A DNA stretch of 64,000 nt from an uncultured Helicobacter sp. (GCA_949299115.1 CASFZH010000001.1:1-64000), one strand, 5' to 3'. Shown: positions 23,764 through 35,175, numbered from the stretch's first letter. Notes: a model not told the origin generated them from the letters alone. Numbers and translations: made by a program.

Positions 23764-26016
23764 ATGAATTATAAATATTATATTTTATGTTGGGTATCTT
23801 GTATATCCATGGTCTTAGCTGATACAATGGAGGACTCATCAACATCAAACGTTACCTCTAAAACGTTTGCTGGTCTCTATGGCACAAAGATATTAGATGC
23901 TATTGTTACCTCTGCTACTGGCTTTGATTTATCGCTCAAAGATGAAGCAAAGAATATCTATATATTTACCAAAGAGGACTTACAAAACAAAGGCTATCAG
24001 AGCTTAGAGCAAGCATTGCAATACCAACCTTTCATTACCTTTGTTGATTCTGGCTTTGGGAATCAATTAGATTTGCGTGGACAAGGAAGCGATGCAACTC
24101 GTGCTGTTAAAATTCTAGTCAATCGTGTACCTATAAATTTACTTGATACAAGTCATGGTGTCGCTCCCTATAATAATATAGATATAGAAGATATAGAATC
24201 TATTGAGGTAATCCCAGGTGGTGGAGCAGTCGTATATGGGAATGGCACAAGAGGAGGAGTCATCAATATCGTTACAAAAAAACCAAATAAAGATTTTTAT
24301 AGAGGCATACTAAAAATGACAAGTGGAGAACGTTTTGGATTACAAGGAGGGCAAGTAGCCTTAGCAGCAGGGAAAAAGGTGAATGATAATCTCTTTGTTC
24401 GTACTGATGTGAGTGCAAGTTATATTCCTGGTACTAGGAATACAAGTGGAACTCTTACGACTAATGCCAACACACAAGCTTTTTCTAATGATAATAATAC
24501 CAATGTGTATGCCTCTTTTCAGACTTTCTATCAAATCAATGAAAATCAAAAGCTAGATTTTAACATAAACTATTCGCATTTATGGACGAGCTATCCTTAT
24601 GCAAGGCTTTCCTTATCACAAGGTAAAGGTGGTCGTTATGAGCCAGATAGTGATACAGTAAAGACACAAACCGATGCTATGCAAACATCACTCAATTATA
24701 CTGCTAGATTTTCGGAATCTTTAAGTCTTGATGTATTAACATTCTATCAATTTAGCTGGCTACGATATACATATTATCAAAGAGGCACACCTGGTCAAAA
24801 TGGATTCATGAATTTTGGTGGTTCGGATTCTGGCTTTGAGAATCACGGTGGTGGAATAAACCTCAAACTTAAATATGATACACAACGCAATACCTTCATT
24901 GTGGGATTGGACAATATTTTAGAATATTCTAATAGAGTTAATTTCTTGAATCATATTGTAAATAACTTTATATCATACACTAGCGACATTGAAAATACTG
25001 CTACAAAACTTTCAAATTCACTGTATGTTTTTAACAATTATAAGTTTAGTGATAAGTTTGAGTTAGGAGCTGGAGCAAGGATAGAGTACTCTCACTATTG
25101 GACTGCAAATATTCAAGAGTTTTTATTTTCGATGCCCAATTTTAATGGTTTTGATAACTTCCATGATCGCACCTATCGTTTAGGTTATGCTGCAGAATTG
25201 ACACCAAACTATAAATATAGTGATACGGGGAATGTGTATGTCAAAGCCGAGCTAGGCTTTATTAGCCCTAGTGCGTATCAGATGATAAATGCTGACCCAA
25301 ATAGTAGTGCCAATAATGGCAATAATATTTGTAATGTTGGAATGCAATATTTATGTCGAGCTACAACCAATAGTGTAGAGCCCGAGCAATACCTCACAGG
25401 AGAGATAGGCTGGAAAGATGAGTTTGATTGGAGCTATGTCTCTGCAACACTCTTTTATACTCATACTTTTAATGAAATCTTTGTCAATAATATCACACAT
25501 GGCACAGCCTATACATATAGCAATCTTGGACAAACGCAGAGGCTTGGACTAGAGATTCTAGCAAGGCAGAGCTTTGGAGAGACAGACTGGCTACGATTAA
25601 CAGAGAGTATCGCACCTCTTTATACCAATGTCTTGCAAACAAATGGCGTTAATGATTCCCTAAGAGGCAATATTGTTCCCTATGTCCCTTGGCTCAAAGC
25701 AACATTAAATATTGAAGTTGATATTTTTAAAAAAGATGCGACTTTTTTAACTCTATTTTTAAATAATGCGTATTTTTCACAGACCATAGCCCTTGGCGGG
25801 AGTGGTTCAGAGACGGATTATAATATAATTTCACTTATGAATGAAAAAGGATATGTGCTAACTGATATTGGCTTGAATTATGGTATTAAAGCCTTTAAAT
25901 TGAATGTAGGGGTAAGGAATATCTTTGATTCGTGGTATGCAACCTATCAAAAAGGCGATACCTATTATCCGGGTATGGGGAGAAGCTATTATGCAGAGTT
26001 ACGATATAGTTTTTAA
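23764..26016 (+). CDS. TonB-dependent outer-membrane receptor
   Basis: 750 residues. Signal peptide of about 19 residues (CISMVLA-D). TonB-box-like AIVTSATGFD segment. Plug domain: IYIFTKEDLQNKGYQSLEQA, DLRGQGSD, ILVNRVPINLLDTSHG, IESIEVIPGGGAVVYGNGTR, GGVINIVTKKP. A 22-strand barrel region follows and ends with a terminal Phe (YYAELRYSF), the usual BamA signal. The plug is of the siderophore/haem/colicin receptor class; the substrate cannot be fixed from sequence (catecholate siderophore or haem are likely, nickel or cobalamin possible). It needs TonB-ExbB-ExbD, not in this window. No transport genes are adjacent, so it is an orphan receptor. Confidence 0.92.
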   Translation: MNYKYYILCWVSCISMVLADTMEDSSTSNVTSKTFAGLYGTKILDAIVTSATGFDLSLKDEAKNIYIFTKEDLQNKGYQSLEQALQYQPFITFVDSGFGNQLDLRGQGSDATRAVKILVNRVPINLLDTSHGVAPYNNIDIEDIESIEVIPGGGAVVYGNGTRGGVINIVTKKPNKDFYRGILKMTSGERFGLQGGQVALAAGKKVNDNLFVRTDVSASYIPGTRNTSGTLTTNANTQAFSNDNNTNVYASFQTFYQINENQKLDFNINYSHLWTSYPYARLSLSQGKGGRYEPDSDTVKTQTDAMQTSLNYTARFSESLSLDVLTFYQFSWLRYTYYQRGTPGQNGFMNFGGSDSGFENHGGGINLKLKYDTQRNTFIVGLDNILEYSNRVNFLNHIVNNFISYTSDIENTATKLSNSLYVFNNYKFSDKFELGAGARIEYSHYWTANIQEFLFSMPNFNGFDNFHDRTYRLGYAAELTPNYKYSDTGNVYVKAELGFISPSAYQMINADPNSSANNGNNICNVGMQYLCRATTNSVEPEQYLTGEIGWKDEFDWSYVSATLFYTHTFNEIFVNNITHGTAYTYSNLGQTQRLGLEILARQSFGETDWLRLTESIAPLYTNVLQTNGVNDSLRGNIVPYVPWLKATLNIEVDIFKKDATFLTLFLNNAYFSQTIALGGSGSETDYNIISLMNEKGYVLTDIGLNYGIKAFKLNVGVRNIFDSWYATYQKGDTYYPGMGRSYYAELRYSF

Positions 26017-26448
26017 TGTCAAAATGATATGAATCTTAATAGCATAAAAAACACAACAAACACAAGAATCTATCCTTATAGACTTTTGTTGGAAGATTCA
26101 AAGTGATGTGCTTCAAAATGATTCCAATATTATAACAACACTTATTATAAAAACACTGCAATGCGGCATTAAAGAATTAGTATAGTATTATTTTCCTCTC
26201 AATCACTTTATAGACTAGTGTAGCAAGATATAGCATTCTGCCTACCGCTTTCCAAGTTTGCCTTAAGACACCTACATGATTTATTGTCAGAGCAACATTA
26301 AGTTCGTATTGTAGCCTCTGTGCCAAAATCTAAGCAATTCTTTATCTGAATATTTAGAGAATCAGTATCAAATTAAGCTTACCGCTTGATTCTACTTTTC
26401 TTGATTCTACTTATCTTGGTTAAAAGACTCTATTTGTAAGGATAATTT
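26017..26448. other. Spacer
   Basis: 432 bases. No ORF with start and ribosome-binding site, and no clear terminator after the receptor gene. A short minus-strand stretch near 26320 (KELLRFWHRGYNTNL) may belong to the following remnant. Confidence 0.3.
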
Positions 26449-26814
26449 TTACCTCATCATAACATCGCATTTTATAAGTCGTTCAAGCAATGCCGCACTT
26501 GGATTATTCACACAAAATAGCCCTATACCATAGCGATGGACTGTCTTATAGATTATTGTAATGGAGTCTACAAAATGCCTTGTACTCTATGGCATTTTCT
26601 GATATTCCATGAATCAAGATTGCTTTTAAAAAATTTCGCACAAAACATTTCAGCAACATTTTTGCTTTAGACTTCTATCTACTTAAATTGGCATTAAGAG
26701 ATTCTAATGATTCTCAAACACCGCAAAAGTGAAAACTTTTGCAACATTCCATGACTCAAATCCACATTAAAGTCTTTAAGTCTCAAGTCTAGGTCTTTCA
26801 AAAAGATAGCTCAT
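26449..26814 (-). pseudogene. Unidentified decayed gene
   Basis: Minus strand, starting MSYLFERPRLET at 26814, then after a one-base shift LKDFNVDLSHGMLQKFSLLR. Lower down comes an open stretch HFVDSITIIYKTVHRYGIGL, FCVNNPSAALLERLIKCDVM, ending at 26449. Amino-acid composition is protein-like in each piece, so these look like parts of one gene with frameshifts. I do not recognise it. Confidence 0.3.
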
Positions 26815-28089
26815 ATCAGTATCCCCATTGCTCTATGCTACTACAATTTTCTCTCACTATCTACCACTTGTTGTCCATCAATGAAGAATTATATAAGAAT
26901 AATCTATAAAAAGAAGAGAGATTTTTGATAGCTTGGAATCAAACTGTCCTAGATTTACCCTTGGATTCACTCTTGGATTCACCCTTGCTTATCTCACATC
27001 ATATCTTTAACCAAACAGCTAAACAAGATGCAGGAATATTATAAACTTTAGTTAAAGTCCCCTTATAACACAATACAGAATCTTACAGGGAAAATTCTAT
27101 GCTTTTGTCTTTAATAGAGATTCTGTAATTTCATAGAGAAATAGTGGGGATTTTCGATTTTGCATTGTGTAGATTCTATACCTTCTTAATGCCATATTAC
27201 CCAATATTGTATTGTGAATACTATGTTTAATACATTAAACTTAACACTATATCTAATAGTGTATTGAATACATGAACTTCATACAAGCCTAACACTATAA
27301 TACAAACCTCAATATTTTTAATATTTTGAAACATTCTATTTGTGGAATCGTTTTTGGGGTTTTAACCTCTGCCCTGCCTATTCTTAAAAACGGAGGATAC
27401 AAATAGGTAAATTGGATTGAGATTCTACAATAACTCAATTATATGTAAGTAAGTGTCTATGATATATAAAAGCCCCAATCAATGTATAAATCTACCATAC
27501 CCAAGCATAAGCACCCAATTTTACCTTTTAACAAGCATCATCTCCAATGAATCAATGTTATGCTGCATAGACTAAAACTCTCAATTTTTACATAGATTAC
27601 AAGTTTAGTGTGATAAAAATCATAGAAACCTATTAAACAACAAAAGAATGGAGATTCTAAGATTTTCATAGCAATAAAAACACATTATCATTGCTACACC
27701 TCTGCGATGATTCTACAAGATTCTTAAACTTACATGTAAATTCTGCATATATGGCAATGATAGAGGAAATTGATGTGATTATTGTAAGATAAAAATTAAA
27801 AATATTTACGAATCTATAATATGCACAAATGCAAGACTCTAAACGGTGTATTGAGACACTTTAGATTCGCATTTTAAATATAACACATAGTGCTAAAATC
27901 TTCATTATTCACAGGCATTATATATTCAATAGAAACATAAAGAAATATTAGAATAATACAAAAAACTTTGCATAATTATAATATTTTGACATTATATTAT
28001 TACGATAGAGACTTTAGATTAATCGACCAAATTCCCTTGCAATAAGTCAGATATGCTGAACCCAGCCACATATCCTAATCGTTTGGCTA
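26815..28089. other. Long gene-free region
   Basis: About 1.27 kb of AT-rich sequence with many TAGATTCT/AGATTCTA words, related in flavour to the repeat family. No reading frame, RNA gene or strong hairpin that I can support. Confidence 0.35.
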
Positions 28090-28968
28090 CTAATCATGAG
28101 AATCTAATGCATTATTTGCTATATCCTTTATTGTGTTTTCGACGTTTTTAACCACCCAATTTGGTGTGCTAGCCCCAGCACTAATGCCACACACTTTTTT
28201 ATTAATAAACCATTCGCTTTGGATATCCTCTTCATTTTCCACTAAATAACTATCCTTACAATAATTTTGTGCAATATGAAAAAGCTGTTTTGTATTAGCG
28301 GAAGTTTTACCGCCAACAATAATCATAACATCAGATTTTTGACTTAGGGTCCTCGTTGCCTCTTGGTTTTCAAATGTGGCATTGCATATTGTGTTAAATA
28401 CACGGACTTCTGGACAATTCATAACAAGATACTGCACAATTTGGGTAAATTTTTGAATCTGCTTTGTAGTTTGCGAAATAACAGTAACTTTTTTTGGAAT
28501 CTTTTTTATTTGTTGTAATGATTCTAAATCTCCAATTACGAGAGGTTTTTTGATACTATAACTCATAACACTCTGTATTTCTGGGTGATTTTCATCACCA
28601 AATATAATAATATCATAACCTTCGTTACTCATCTCCTCAACAATTTTCTGGGGTTTTATCACAAATGGACAAGTGGCATCTGTGATTTCTATACCCTTTT
28701 GTTGTAAAATGGCAAAATTCTGCTTTGTGATTCCATGTGTACGTATAATAACACTTTTACTATCACCTAAATCCTTAATATCCTCTTGCACTCTTACTCC
28801 AAATGTTGTTTGTAGTCTTTGGATTTCAAGAGGATTGTGTATAAGTGGTCCTAAAGTAAGCGTATTGGGATTCTTTTTTGCTATTTTTTCTGTGATTTTG
28901 ATGGCTCTTTTCACGCCAAAACAGAAACCATATTTTTCCGCTAATAAAACTTCCACGTATTTCTCCAT
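28090..28968 (-). CDS. ispH: 4-hydroxy-3-methylbut-2-enyl diphosphate reductase
   Basis: 292 residues. Last step of the MEP isoprenoid pathway: reduction of HMBPP to IPP and DMAPP with an iron-sulphur cluster. The three cluster cysteines are C16 (YGFCFGVKRA), C100 (ITDATCPFV) and C195 (NTICNATFENQ). Also seen are TLGPLIHNP, IIFGDENHPE and SAGASTPNW with the substrate-binding Ser/Thr/His. Full length. An anti-clockwise single gene. Confidence 0.95.
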   Translation of the reverse strand: MEKYVEVLLAEKYGFCFGVKRAIKITEKIAKKNPNTLTLGPLIHNPLEIQRLQTTFGVRVQEDIKDLGDSKSVIIRTHGITKQNFAILQQKGIEITDATCPFVIKPQKIVEEMSNEGYDIIIFGDENHPEIQSVMSYSIKKPLVIGDLESLQQIKKIPKKVTVISQTTKQIQKFTQIVQYLVMNCPEVRVFNTICNATFENQEATRTLSQKSDVMIIVGGKTSANTKQLFHIAQNYCKDSYLVENEEDIQSEWFINKKVCGISAGASTPNWVVKNVENTIKDIANNALDSHD

Positions 28969-29244
28969 GAATAGAAAATTGTATCTTATTGTATCTTATT
29001 TACAAAAATGGCAGCACAGTTTTATTGGTATTTTGTTAGAATCTAGCTTTAGAATACAACATGAGTTTTAGGTGGTAGCTATAAACATAATACAATAGAT
29101 TTTCTAAAATGATGGTATGTGACTAAAAAATAGCCCTTGTTATTTTGCTAGTGATAGATGTAAATTGATTAACGTATGAAAACTAATATTTTTCACAATA
29201 AAATGCTATAATATGCAATTTAAAAATTGCACAAAGAGTATTGT

Positions 29245-30795
29245 ATGAGCAAAAAAGATACAAAACAATCGCAAATGGCTAAAGCGATTTTAGACGATTC
29301 GGTAAAAGAATTTCAAGCTTTGGGGTTAAAAACAAAGGTGTTAATGGGTGTAAAAGATGCTGGTTTTAGTACACCTAGCCCTATTCAAGAAAAGGCTATT
29401 CCATTCATACTTGAGAGACGTGATGTCATAGCACAAGCACAAACAGGGACAGGTAAGACTGCGGCATTTGCTTTACCTATTATCAACAATTTGAACAATA
29501 ACGGCACTATTGAGGCTCTTATTGTTACTCCAACTCGTGAATTAGCAATGCAAATTAGTGATGAAATATTCAAATTAGGTAAATATTTGAAAACACGAAC
29601 AATTTGTGTATATGGCGGACAAAGTGTTAAAAAACAGCTAGAACTCATAGAACGAAAACCACAAGTCATGATAGGCACACCGGGTAGATTATTAGATCAT
29701 TTGAAAAATGAAAGATTAAAGAATTTTTGTCCCCAAATTGTAGTATTAGACGAAAGCGATGAGATGCTTGACATGGGATTCATCGATGATATAGAAGAAA
29801 TATTCCAATACATTCCAAATAATGCACAAACACTCCTTTTTTCAGCTACAATGCCCCAAAGAATTAAAGAATTAGCAGAAAGGATACTTTATAATCCCGT
29901 GCACATTAAAATTACACCAGATAATATTACAAATACTGATATTTCACAACGATATTATATTATCAATGAAAATGAACGTAATGAGGCTATGACACGTCTC
30001 ATTGATACAGAATCGCCTAGTAAAAGTATAGTTTTCACTAGAACAAAAAAAGAAGCCGATGAACTTAATAACTTCTTGGCTCATAAAGGCTATAAAAGTG
30101 TAGCATTGCATGGCGACATGGACCAAAAAATGCGTAGAGAATCTGTCAATGCCTTTAAAGATAAAAAAGCCACTATTATGGTAGCGACAGACGTGGCAGC
30201 AAGAGGACTTGATATTAATGATATTAGCCATGTATTTAATTACCATATTCCACTCAATATAGAATCTTACGTACATCGCATTGGCAGAACAGGGAGAGCT
30301 GGAAAAAAAGGAGTTGCTATAACTCTTGTTACACCACTAGAATATAGAGACTTAAAAAAAATTCAAAGTGAGACTAAGGCAAAACTAGAACTTTATGAAA
30401 TTCCAGGTGAAAGTGATGATAAAACTATTAGTGATATTTTCAATGCCAAAGTTTCTGATGATGCACTCAGTCTTTATGAGAGAATCAAAGATAAAGCCGA
30501 TGCGGCACAGTTAATATTACGTCTCTTGAGCCTACATATCAAATATAATGTTAAAATCGGATTAACAAAAGAAGAGGTGCAATATATACATCAACAAAAT
30601 GATGAAATCAAAGACCAAGAAAGCAAACGCACAAAAAAATCAGCCAAACAAAATAAAGCCTCTGCTATATCTAATAAATATTCTCATAATCAAGAAAAAT
30701 CACGCAAGAGAGGGAAAAACTCAAAAACACCATCTTCTCAAGAAAGAGCAAAACAACAAAAAATGCAAAGTCAACAAAAATATTATAAAGATTGA
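29245..30795 (+). CDS. deaD: DEAD-box RNA helicase
   Basis: 516 residues from ATG 29245 (AAAGAG 6 bases upstream); a TTG at 29227 would add six residues. Helicase motifs in order: Q-motif FSTPSPIQEKAIP, I AQTGTGKTAAFALP, Ia PTRELAMQI, Ib TPGRLLDH, II written DESD rather than DEAD, III SATMP, IV VFTRTK, V TDVAARGLDI, VI HRIGRTGRAGKKG. The tail from about residue 430 is very rich in Lys/Gln/Ser, fitting RNA binding. H. pylori has a single such helicase (RhpA) partnered with RNase J, so this is probably the degradosome and cold-shock helicase. Confidence 0.93.
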   Translation: MSKKDTKQSQMAKAILDDSVKEFQALGLKTKVLMGVKDAGFSTPSPIQEKAIPFILERRDVIAQAQTGTGKTAAFALPIINNLNNNGTIEALIVTPTRELAMQISDEIFKLGKYLKTRTICVYGGQSVKKQLELIERKPQVMIGTPGRLLDHLKNERLKNFCPQIVVLDESDEMLDMGFIDDIEEIFQYIPNNAQTLLFSATMPQRIKELAERILYNPVHIKITPDNITNTDISQRYYIINENERNEAMTRLIDTESPSKSIVFTRTKKEADELNNFLAHKGYKSVALHGDMDQKMRRESVNAFKDKKATIMVATDVAARGLDINDISHVFNYHIPLNIESYVHRIGRTGRAGKKGVAITLVTPLEYRDLKKIQSETKAKLELYEIPGESDDKTISDIFNAKVSDDALSLYERIKDKADAAQLILRLLSLHIKYNVKIGLTKEEVQYIHQQNDEIKDQESKRTKKSAKQNKASAISNKYSHNQEKSRKRGKNSKTPSSQERAKQQKMQSQQKYYKD

Positions 30796-31701
30796 TAGAA
30801 ATAGCATAATAACACGATGCAATAATCAGTGTAAAATACTACGATTATGTAAAAATATGTAGCACAATATCAGACTATATATTTACTATAGACAATATAA
30901 TATCTGTTAAATATTGTATGCAATCAAAGTGGGATATATTGCTAGAAAATATTGTGTAGGTAGGAGTTTGGGATACATTTTTAGAATTATATGAAATCAA
31001 AGTTGGCATAAACTTTAGACAAAGTCTAAAGTTTCCTATATATTGTCTATTGTCTAAAAATTACTATACATTCCCATACAAATACTACACATATATAAGC
31101 ACATGACTTCAAGCTCGTTATAGGCATATAACACTTATTTCAAAGGTATTGACATATACATTCTCCCCATTCTCTATAATTATGACACAATATGTAAAAA
31201 GTATCTCAAAAATATCAAAGCTTTTTTATCTTAGCCATTTTGTATAAACAAGCATTTTACAGTGCAATTTCAAGGGTATTTAAACACCTTTGTGGTATAA
31301 GTATAAATCTTTGAATGTTTTTATAATTCATGCGAATCTTTTCCATAATTCCTCATATGATTTTTATGAATATCTACACACCGCTTTGTAAAACATATGC
31401 CAATGAGTTTGAGAATCTTATATTTTATTATAAACGAGAATGAAGTGATATTTATGTGATTATCCCAAAGTACCGTGATTTTTTATTATAATGTAATACA
31501 AAATTACTCTGATTTGCAAAAAAGTCTCATACTAACATTGAGAGATATGGATTTTAATAATCATGATTCTGGGTTACTCTTATAATATTGGTTATACCAT
31601 ATTGTTATTTCTGGATTTGGACAATAAATAAAAAATTATAAAAGCAATAGTATAAAACAATCATATATTAATTACAAAAGAAATATTTGCATTATCATTA
31701 A
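30796..31701. other. Gene-free region
   Basis: 906 bases, AT-rich, between deaD and the convergent hydrolase gene. No ORF, tRNA or clear terminator. Confidence 0.35.
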
Positions 31702-32430
31702 CTACTGCGATATAGTATCTTTATTATAGAGACTTTCTATAAGGGAAGATTGTTGTAGAAAAAAATAATGGTCTCCCTCTAACACATGGCTTTTAGCATG
31801 TGGCATCAGTCTGCATATTGTATGATATGATTCTAATGGGGTGGCAGTGTCATTTCTGCCCCAAAAGATTGTCGCTTTTTGCTGAAAACGTGCATACACA
31901 TCTTTAAAGTCTTCATTAACGACACATTTAAATACTTCATACATGATTGAATTGAGATTCCTAGCATCTTGTGCTTTTAAAAAATCTAAAGATATTGGGC
32001 TATATTTGAGAATCTTAGAGAGAAAAATTTTACATTTTATACCAAATGGTTTTGGCAGCAAGATTCCGGCACTGCTCAAAAGGATAATTTCGCGATTAAG
32101 CAGTAAGGCAATTTTGCCACCAAAACTATGCCCGACAATAATGCTATGTTCGCTAACGGCATTAATATGAATTTGTTGCAAAAAAAGCTCTATAATATTC
32201 GCATAATCATACGTATTCAGTAACATTGTATTGATACTTCCACCAAAACCCGGCAAATCAATATAAAGATGATTAAAATCATGAAAGCTTTTTTCAAAAG
32301 CCATTACCATAAGCTCTTTATTGCTACCCCAGCCATGCAGAAACACTATATTTTTTTGTGCATTATGATTAATGATTCGATAAGAAATTGTTACAATATT
32401 ATTGCGATATACAATATCTCTAATAGCCAT
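31702..32430 (-). CDS. Alpha/beta hydrolase
   Basis: 242 residues. Oxyanion loop VFLHGWGSN, DLPGFGGS, nucleophile elbow GHSFGGK (Ser near residue 101), acid in FWGRNDTATPL, and catalytic His in LEGDHYFFLQQ: a complete triad. No signal peptide, so cytoplasmic. Resembles H. pylori HP0739-type hydrolases annotated as 2-hydroxy-6-oxohepta-dienoate hydrolase; the true substrate is unknown. Divergent from greA. Confidence 0.85.
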   Translation of the reverse strand: MAIRDIVYRNNIVTISYRIINHNAQKNIVFLHGWGSNKELMVMAFEKSFHDFNHLYIDLPGFGGSINTMLLNTYDYANIIELFLQQIHINAVSEHSIIVGHSFGGKIALLLNREIILLSSAGILLPKPFGIKCKIFLSKILKYSPISLDFLKAQDARNLNSIMYEVFKCVVNEDFKDVYARFQQKATIFWGRNDTATPLESYHTICRLMPHAKSHVLEGDHYFFLQQSSLIESLYNKDTISQ

Positions 32431-32533
32431 ATTATTCCTCAGGTTATTTTAAAAAGCTATTGTAATATAAAAACAAAATTTGTGGATATTTTTTGTATAA
32501 TATTGTATTTATTTTTGCGTTAAGGGAAATAGC

Positions 32534-33019
32534 ATGACCGAACCAATGAGTAAGTATGGCTTTAATAAATTATCTCAAGAATTAAAAAATCTTAAAGAAA
32601 CAGAAAGACCAAAGGTAGCAAAAGAAATCGATATAGCACGTGCACACGGTGATTTAAAAGAAAATGCTGAATATCATGCTGCAAAGGAAAAGCAGGCATT
32701 TATCGAATTTAAGATTAATGAATTAAGTAAAATGTTATCCAATGCCGAAGTAATCGACCCAGAGACTCTTGCCCATGATAAGGTGAGCTTTGGTAGCACT
32801 GTTACAATTTTAAATCTTAATACAGATAAAGAAAGTGTTTATACTATTGTTGGTACGACGGAAAGTGATCCATCAAAAGGGTTTATATCATTTAATTCCC
32901 CGCTTGCTAGCGGATTAATCGGCAAGGAAGAAGGCGAAGAAGTAACAATAAATCTTCCAGCGGGAGAAACTGACTTTGAGATTCTAAAGATTGAATATAA
33001 ACCTATTGTTTTTGAATAA
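32534..33019 (+). CDS. greA: Transcript-cleavage factor GreA
   Basis: 161 residues. N-terminal coiled coil that enters the RNA polymerase secondary channel, with the acidic tip: ARAHGDLKENAEYHAAKEKQ (Asp and Glu of the GDLxENAEY motif). C-terminal FKBP-like domain: GSTVTILN, YTIVGTTESDPSKGFISFNS, PLASGLIGKEEGEEV. It rescues backtracked polymerase by stimulating RNA cleavage. The ribosome-binding site AAGGGAAATAGC is upstream of ATG. Full length. Confidence 0.96.
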   Translation: MTEPMSKYGFNKLSQELKNLKETERPKVAKEIDIARAHGDLKENAEYHAAKEKQAFIEFKINELSKMLSNAEVIDPETLAHDKVSFGSTVTILNLNTDKESVYTIVGTTESDPSKGFISFNSPLASGLIGKEEGEEVTINLPAGETDFEILKIEYKPIVFE

Positions 33020-33389
33020 ATCCATTCTCTTATATTCACAGTATGCAATAACATTATAGCAAACAATCCCATGAAAGATTAGAAATATCATGAGAGACAA
33101 AAAGGAGCTTCTGATATATACGATTGCGTTGTTTGGAATCTCACTAATGAGGTAAATCAAGTTTTTATGCTCACGTTAAAATCAATAAAATTTTAAATAA
33201 CTAAGATTATACGTCTTACTAGTGGTCTAAGTAAAACATCTCAATTTCTGAAATCATATTGATGTAATTTTTATAAAATCTTATACTAATTTGTAAGTGA
33301 AAGTAAAAAGAATAACATAGTATTGTGATACCGTTTTATAATTTTTGGTGATAATAATACTAACTCTATTTTGATAATAAGGAATTTCT
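33020..33389. other. Spacer with a possible peptide-size remnant
   Basis: At 33090-33155 an ATG opens 21 codons (MRDKKELLIYTIALFGISLM R) followed by a stop. It looks like the cytoplasmic start and first helix of a membrane protein but goes no further. Nothing else recognised. Confidence 0.25.
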
Positions 33390-34046
33390 TTGAATCTTGA
33401 TATATATCTCTATGGCTTTTTGCTCTCATTTTCACTCTTTGCAGCCATTGGAGCACAGAATATCTTTATTCTCAAACAAGGTATTATAAAAAATCACATC
33501 GTAGCAGTTTGTGTTGTGTGCTTCATGTGTGATGTAATGCTTATCTCACTTGGTGTATTTGGTGTGGCACAATTCTTTAGTCAAAATAGTTATTTGACTA
33601 TAACTCTTGGTGTACTTGGGAGCACCTTCGTATTAGGATATGGACTCGTAGCCCTCAAATCAGCATACAAAACAAAGGCATTGGGCAATATTGATATAGA
33701 TTCCAAAAAAACCTCACTACGTAGCATTATCATTCAAACACTTGCTATTACTTTGCTTAACCCTCATGTGTATTTAGATACAGTGGTTGTGATAGGAGCA
33801 TATTCACTCACGCTTGATTCTATGCAAAAAATAGGTTTTGCACTTGGGGCAATAAGTGCATCATTGGCATGGCTTTTGAGTTTAGGGTTCTTCACGCATA
33901 AGGCAAGCGTGTGGTTTAGAAATCCAAAGACTTGGGTCATCGTGGATATACTCACAGCTCTTATTATGTTTGCTATAGCCTATTGGCTTTTTAGTTTCAC
34001 ATTACAAGAGACAACAAAGGTTGGCAGTATCCCATCTATCTTTTGA
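33390..34046 (+). CDS. LysE/ArgO-family amino-acid exporter
   Basis: 218 residues, TTG start with AAGGAATTTC upstream. Six hydrophobic helices. Family motif near the start: FSLFAAIGAQNIFILKQGI (GxQN). Second motif: LAITLLNPHVYLDTVVVIGA (NPxxxLD). These inner-membrane exporters remove basic amino acids; lysine or arginine is most likely. No LysR-type regulator is adjacent. Confidence 0.9.
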   Translation: MNLDIYLYGFLLSFSLFAAIGAQNIFILKQGIIKNHIVAVCVVCFMCDVMLISLGVFGVAQFFSQNSYLTITLGVLGSTFVLGYGLVALKSAYKTKALGNIDIDSKKTSLRSIIIQTLAITLLNPHVYLDTVVVIGAYSLTLDSMQKIGFALGAISASLAWLLSLGFFTHKASVWFRNPKTWVIVDILTALIMFAIAYWLFSFTLQETTKVGSIPSIF

Positions 34047-35007
34047 AACATTGTACAGATTCCCTTATTTTGATTCATATTGCATGTGTTGTGTCTATAA
34101 AACAACAATAGATTAAGGACTGTCTCTATTTTATATACAATGCCTTTTATCGTGTTTGCATAAGTTAAAGCATTGTTTAATACATAATTGTTAAGTACAA
34201 GAAATCTAATAAACATGCAATATAATAAGACTTTAACCTTATATGTGAATACAATCTTGCAGCTTTTATCTGTTGTATGCAATAACCTTAACTTTATACA
34301 AGACTCTTACAATTCCTTCTATAAATGCTTTATAGTGTATTGGTTTATACTGTCCAACATTTTGTATCTCACGCTATTACACAGATTATCTTTTATAAAA
34401 TCATAAAAATTAGCATATTCAAATATAGCTTTAATATATTGTGTTTTATTGGAATCTGCGAAGTTGGATTGTTGTATAAAAAGATTGTGATAGCAAACAC
34501 AGTAAAGGCAATATTATCATTGCATGTTTGAGATATACTATCCTAGATTTAGGATTATTTTTATACATGATACTAAGGTATCAATACCATAATGTGATGA
34601 ATTACCGCAAGAATTTGTGAATCTGTGTTTATGATAAAAATCAAAAGAGAATCATGTTGCTGTAAAATAATGATAGATAAAGAAAGATGAATAGATAAAG
34701 AAAGATGAATGGTAATATGATGATAAAAAATGTAAAGAAAGTAATTTGTATTATAGGTTTTTCTCTTGTTCTTTGTTTTTTACTTGATTTCTTGATGATT
34801 TATCTCTTTTGCTCTTATCTTTCAAAGATTTTCTGGGTTTCTTTCCTTAGAATTTCTATAAAATATCCTAGTATTTGTGTAAGAATTGTCGTAGAATAAC
34901 AACCATGCTTATACCCCAAACTACAAGTCAACTTAAAATATTTTTTAGCGATACTGTAATTTCTTAATTCTGTGTTTTTATATATATTACACCGATTTCA
35001 AAGCAAC
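34047..35007. other. Gene-poor region
   Basis: 961 bases. A small frame at 34705-34899 codes for a hydrophobic 64-residue peptide (IIGFSLVLCFLLDFLMIYLF) without a good ribosome-binding site; it directly follows a tandem repeat and I do not accept it as a gene. No terminator seen after the LysE gene. Confidence 0.3.
34673..34708 (+). repeat. Perfect 18-bp tandem duplication
   Basis: ATAGATAAAGAAAGATGA occurs twice head to tail with no mismatch. Two copies only, so more likely a recent slippage than a VNTR. Confidence 0.8.
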
Positions 35008-35175
35008 TTATAACCTCTTTAAGCATGCAGCCCCTACTAAATGCCCCTCCTTTGCTTTAAAAAGATTGGGATTCATATTCTTACCATAAGTGTATAAGAT
35101 TCCAAGATTTGTGCAAACCTCTGGATATTCAAGCACACAAGCTCAAGTGTATGCCTCCTTTGCTTTTACAAAATC
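35008..35175 (-). pseudogene. Remnant of a Sel1-repeat (Hcp-type) protein
   Basis: In one frame: DFVKAKEAYT, a stop, then ACVLEYPEVCTNLGILYTYG, KNMNPNLFKAKE and GAACLKRL. The spacing AxxxYxxAC then CxxLGxLYxxG is that of cysteine-containing Sel1/Hcp repeats, each closed by a disulphide. A nonsense codon and missing start and end show that it is dead. An intact small Hcp is at 43135. Confidence 0.55.

Noticed and set aside
27300-27440. GC-richer patch around 27360-27410 considered as an RNA gene
   Set aside because: No cloverleaf, no conserved RNA motif and no terminator could be drawn.
34705-34899. 64-residue hydrophobic ORF
   Set aside because: Starts inside sequence following a tandem repeat, poor ribosome-binding site, no motif, composition expected from AT-rich DNA.
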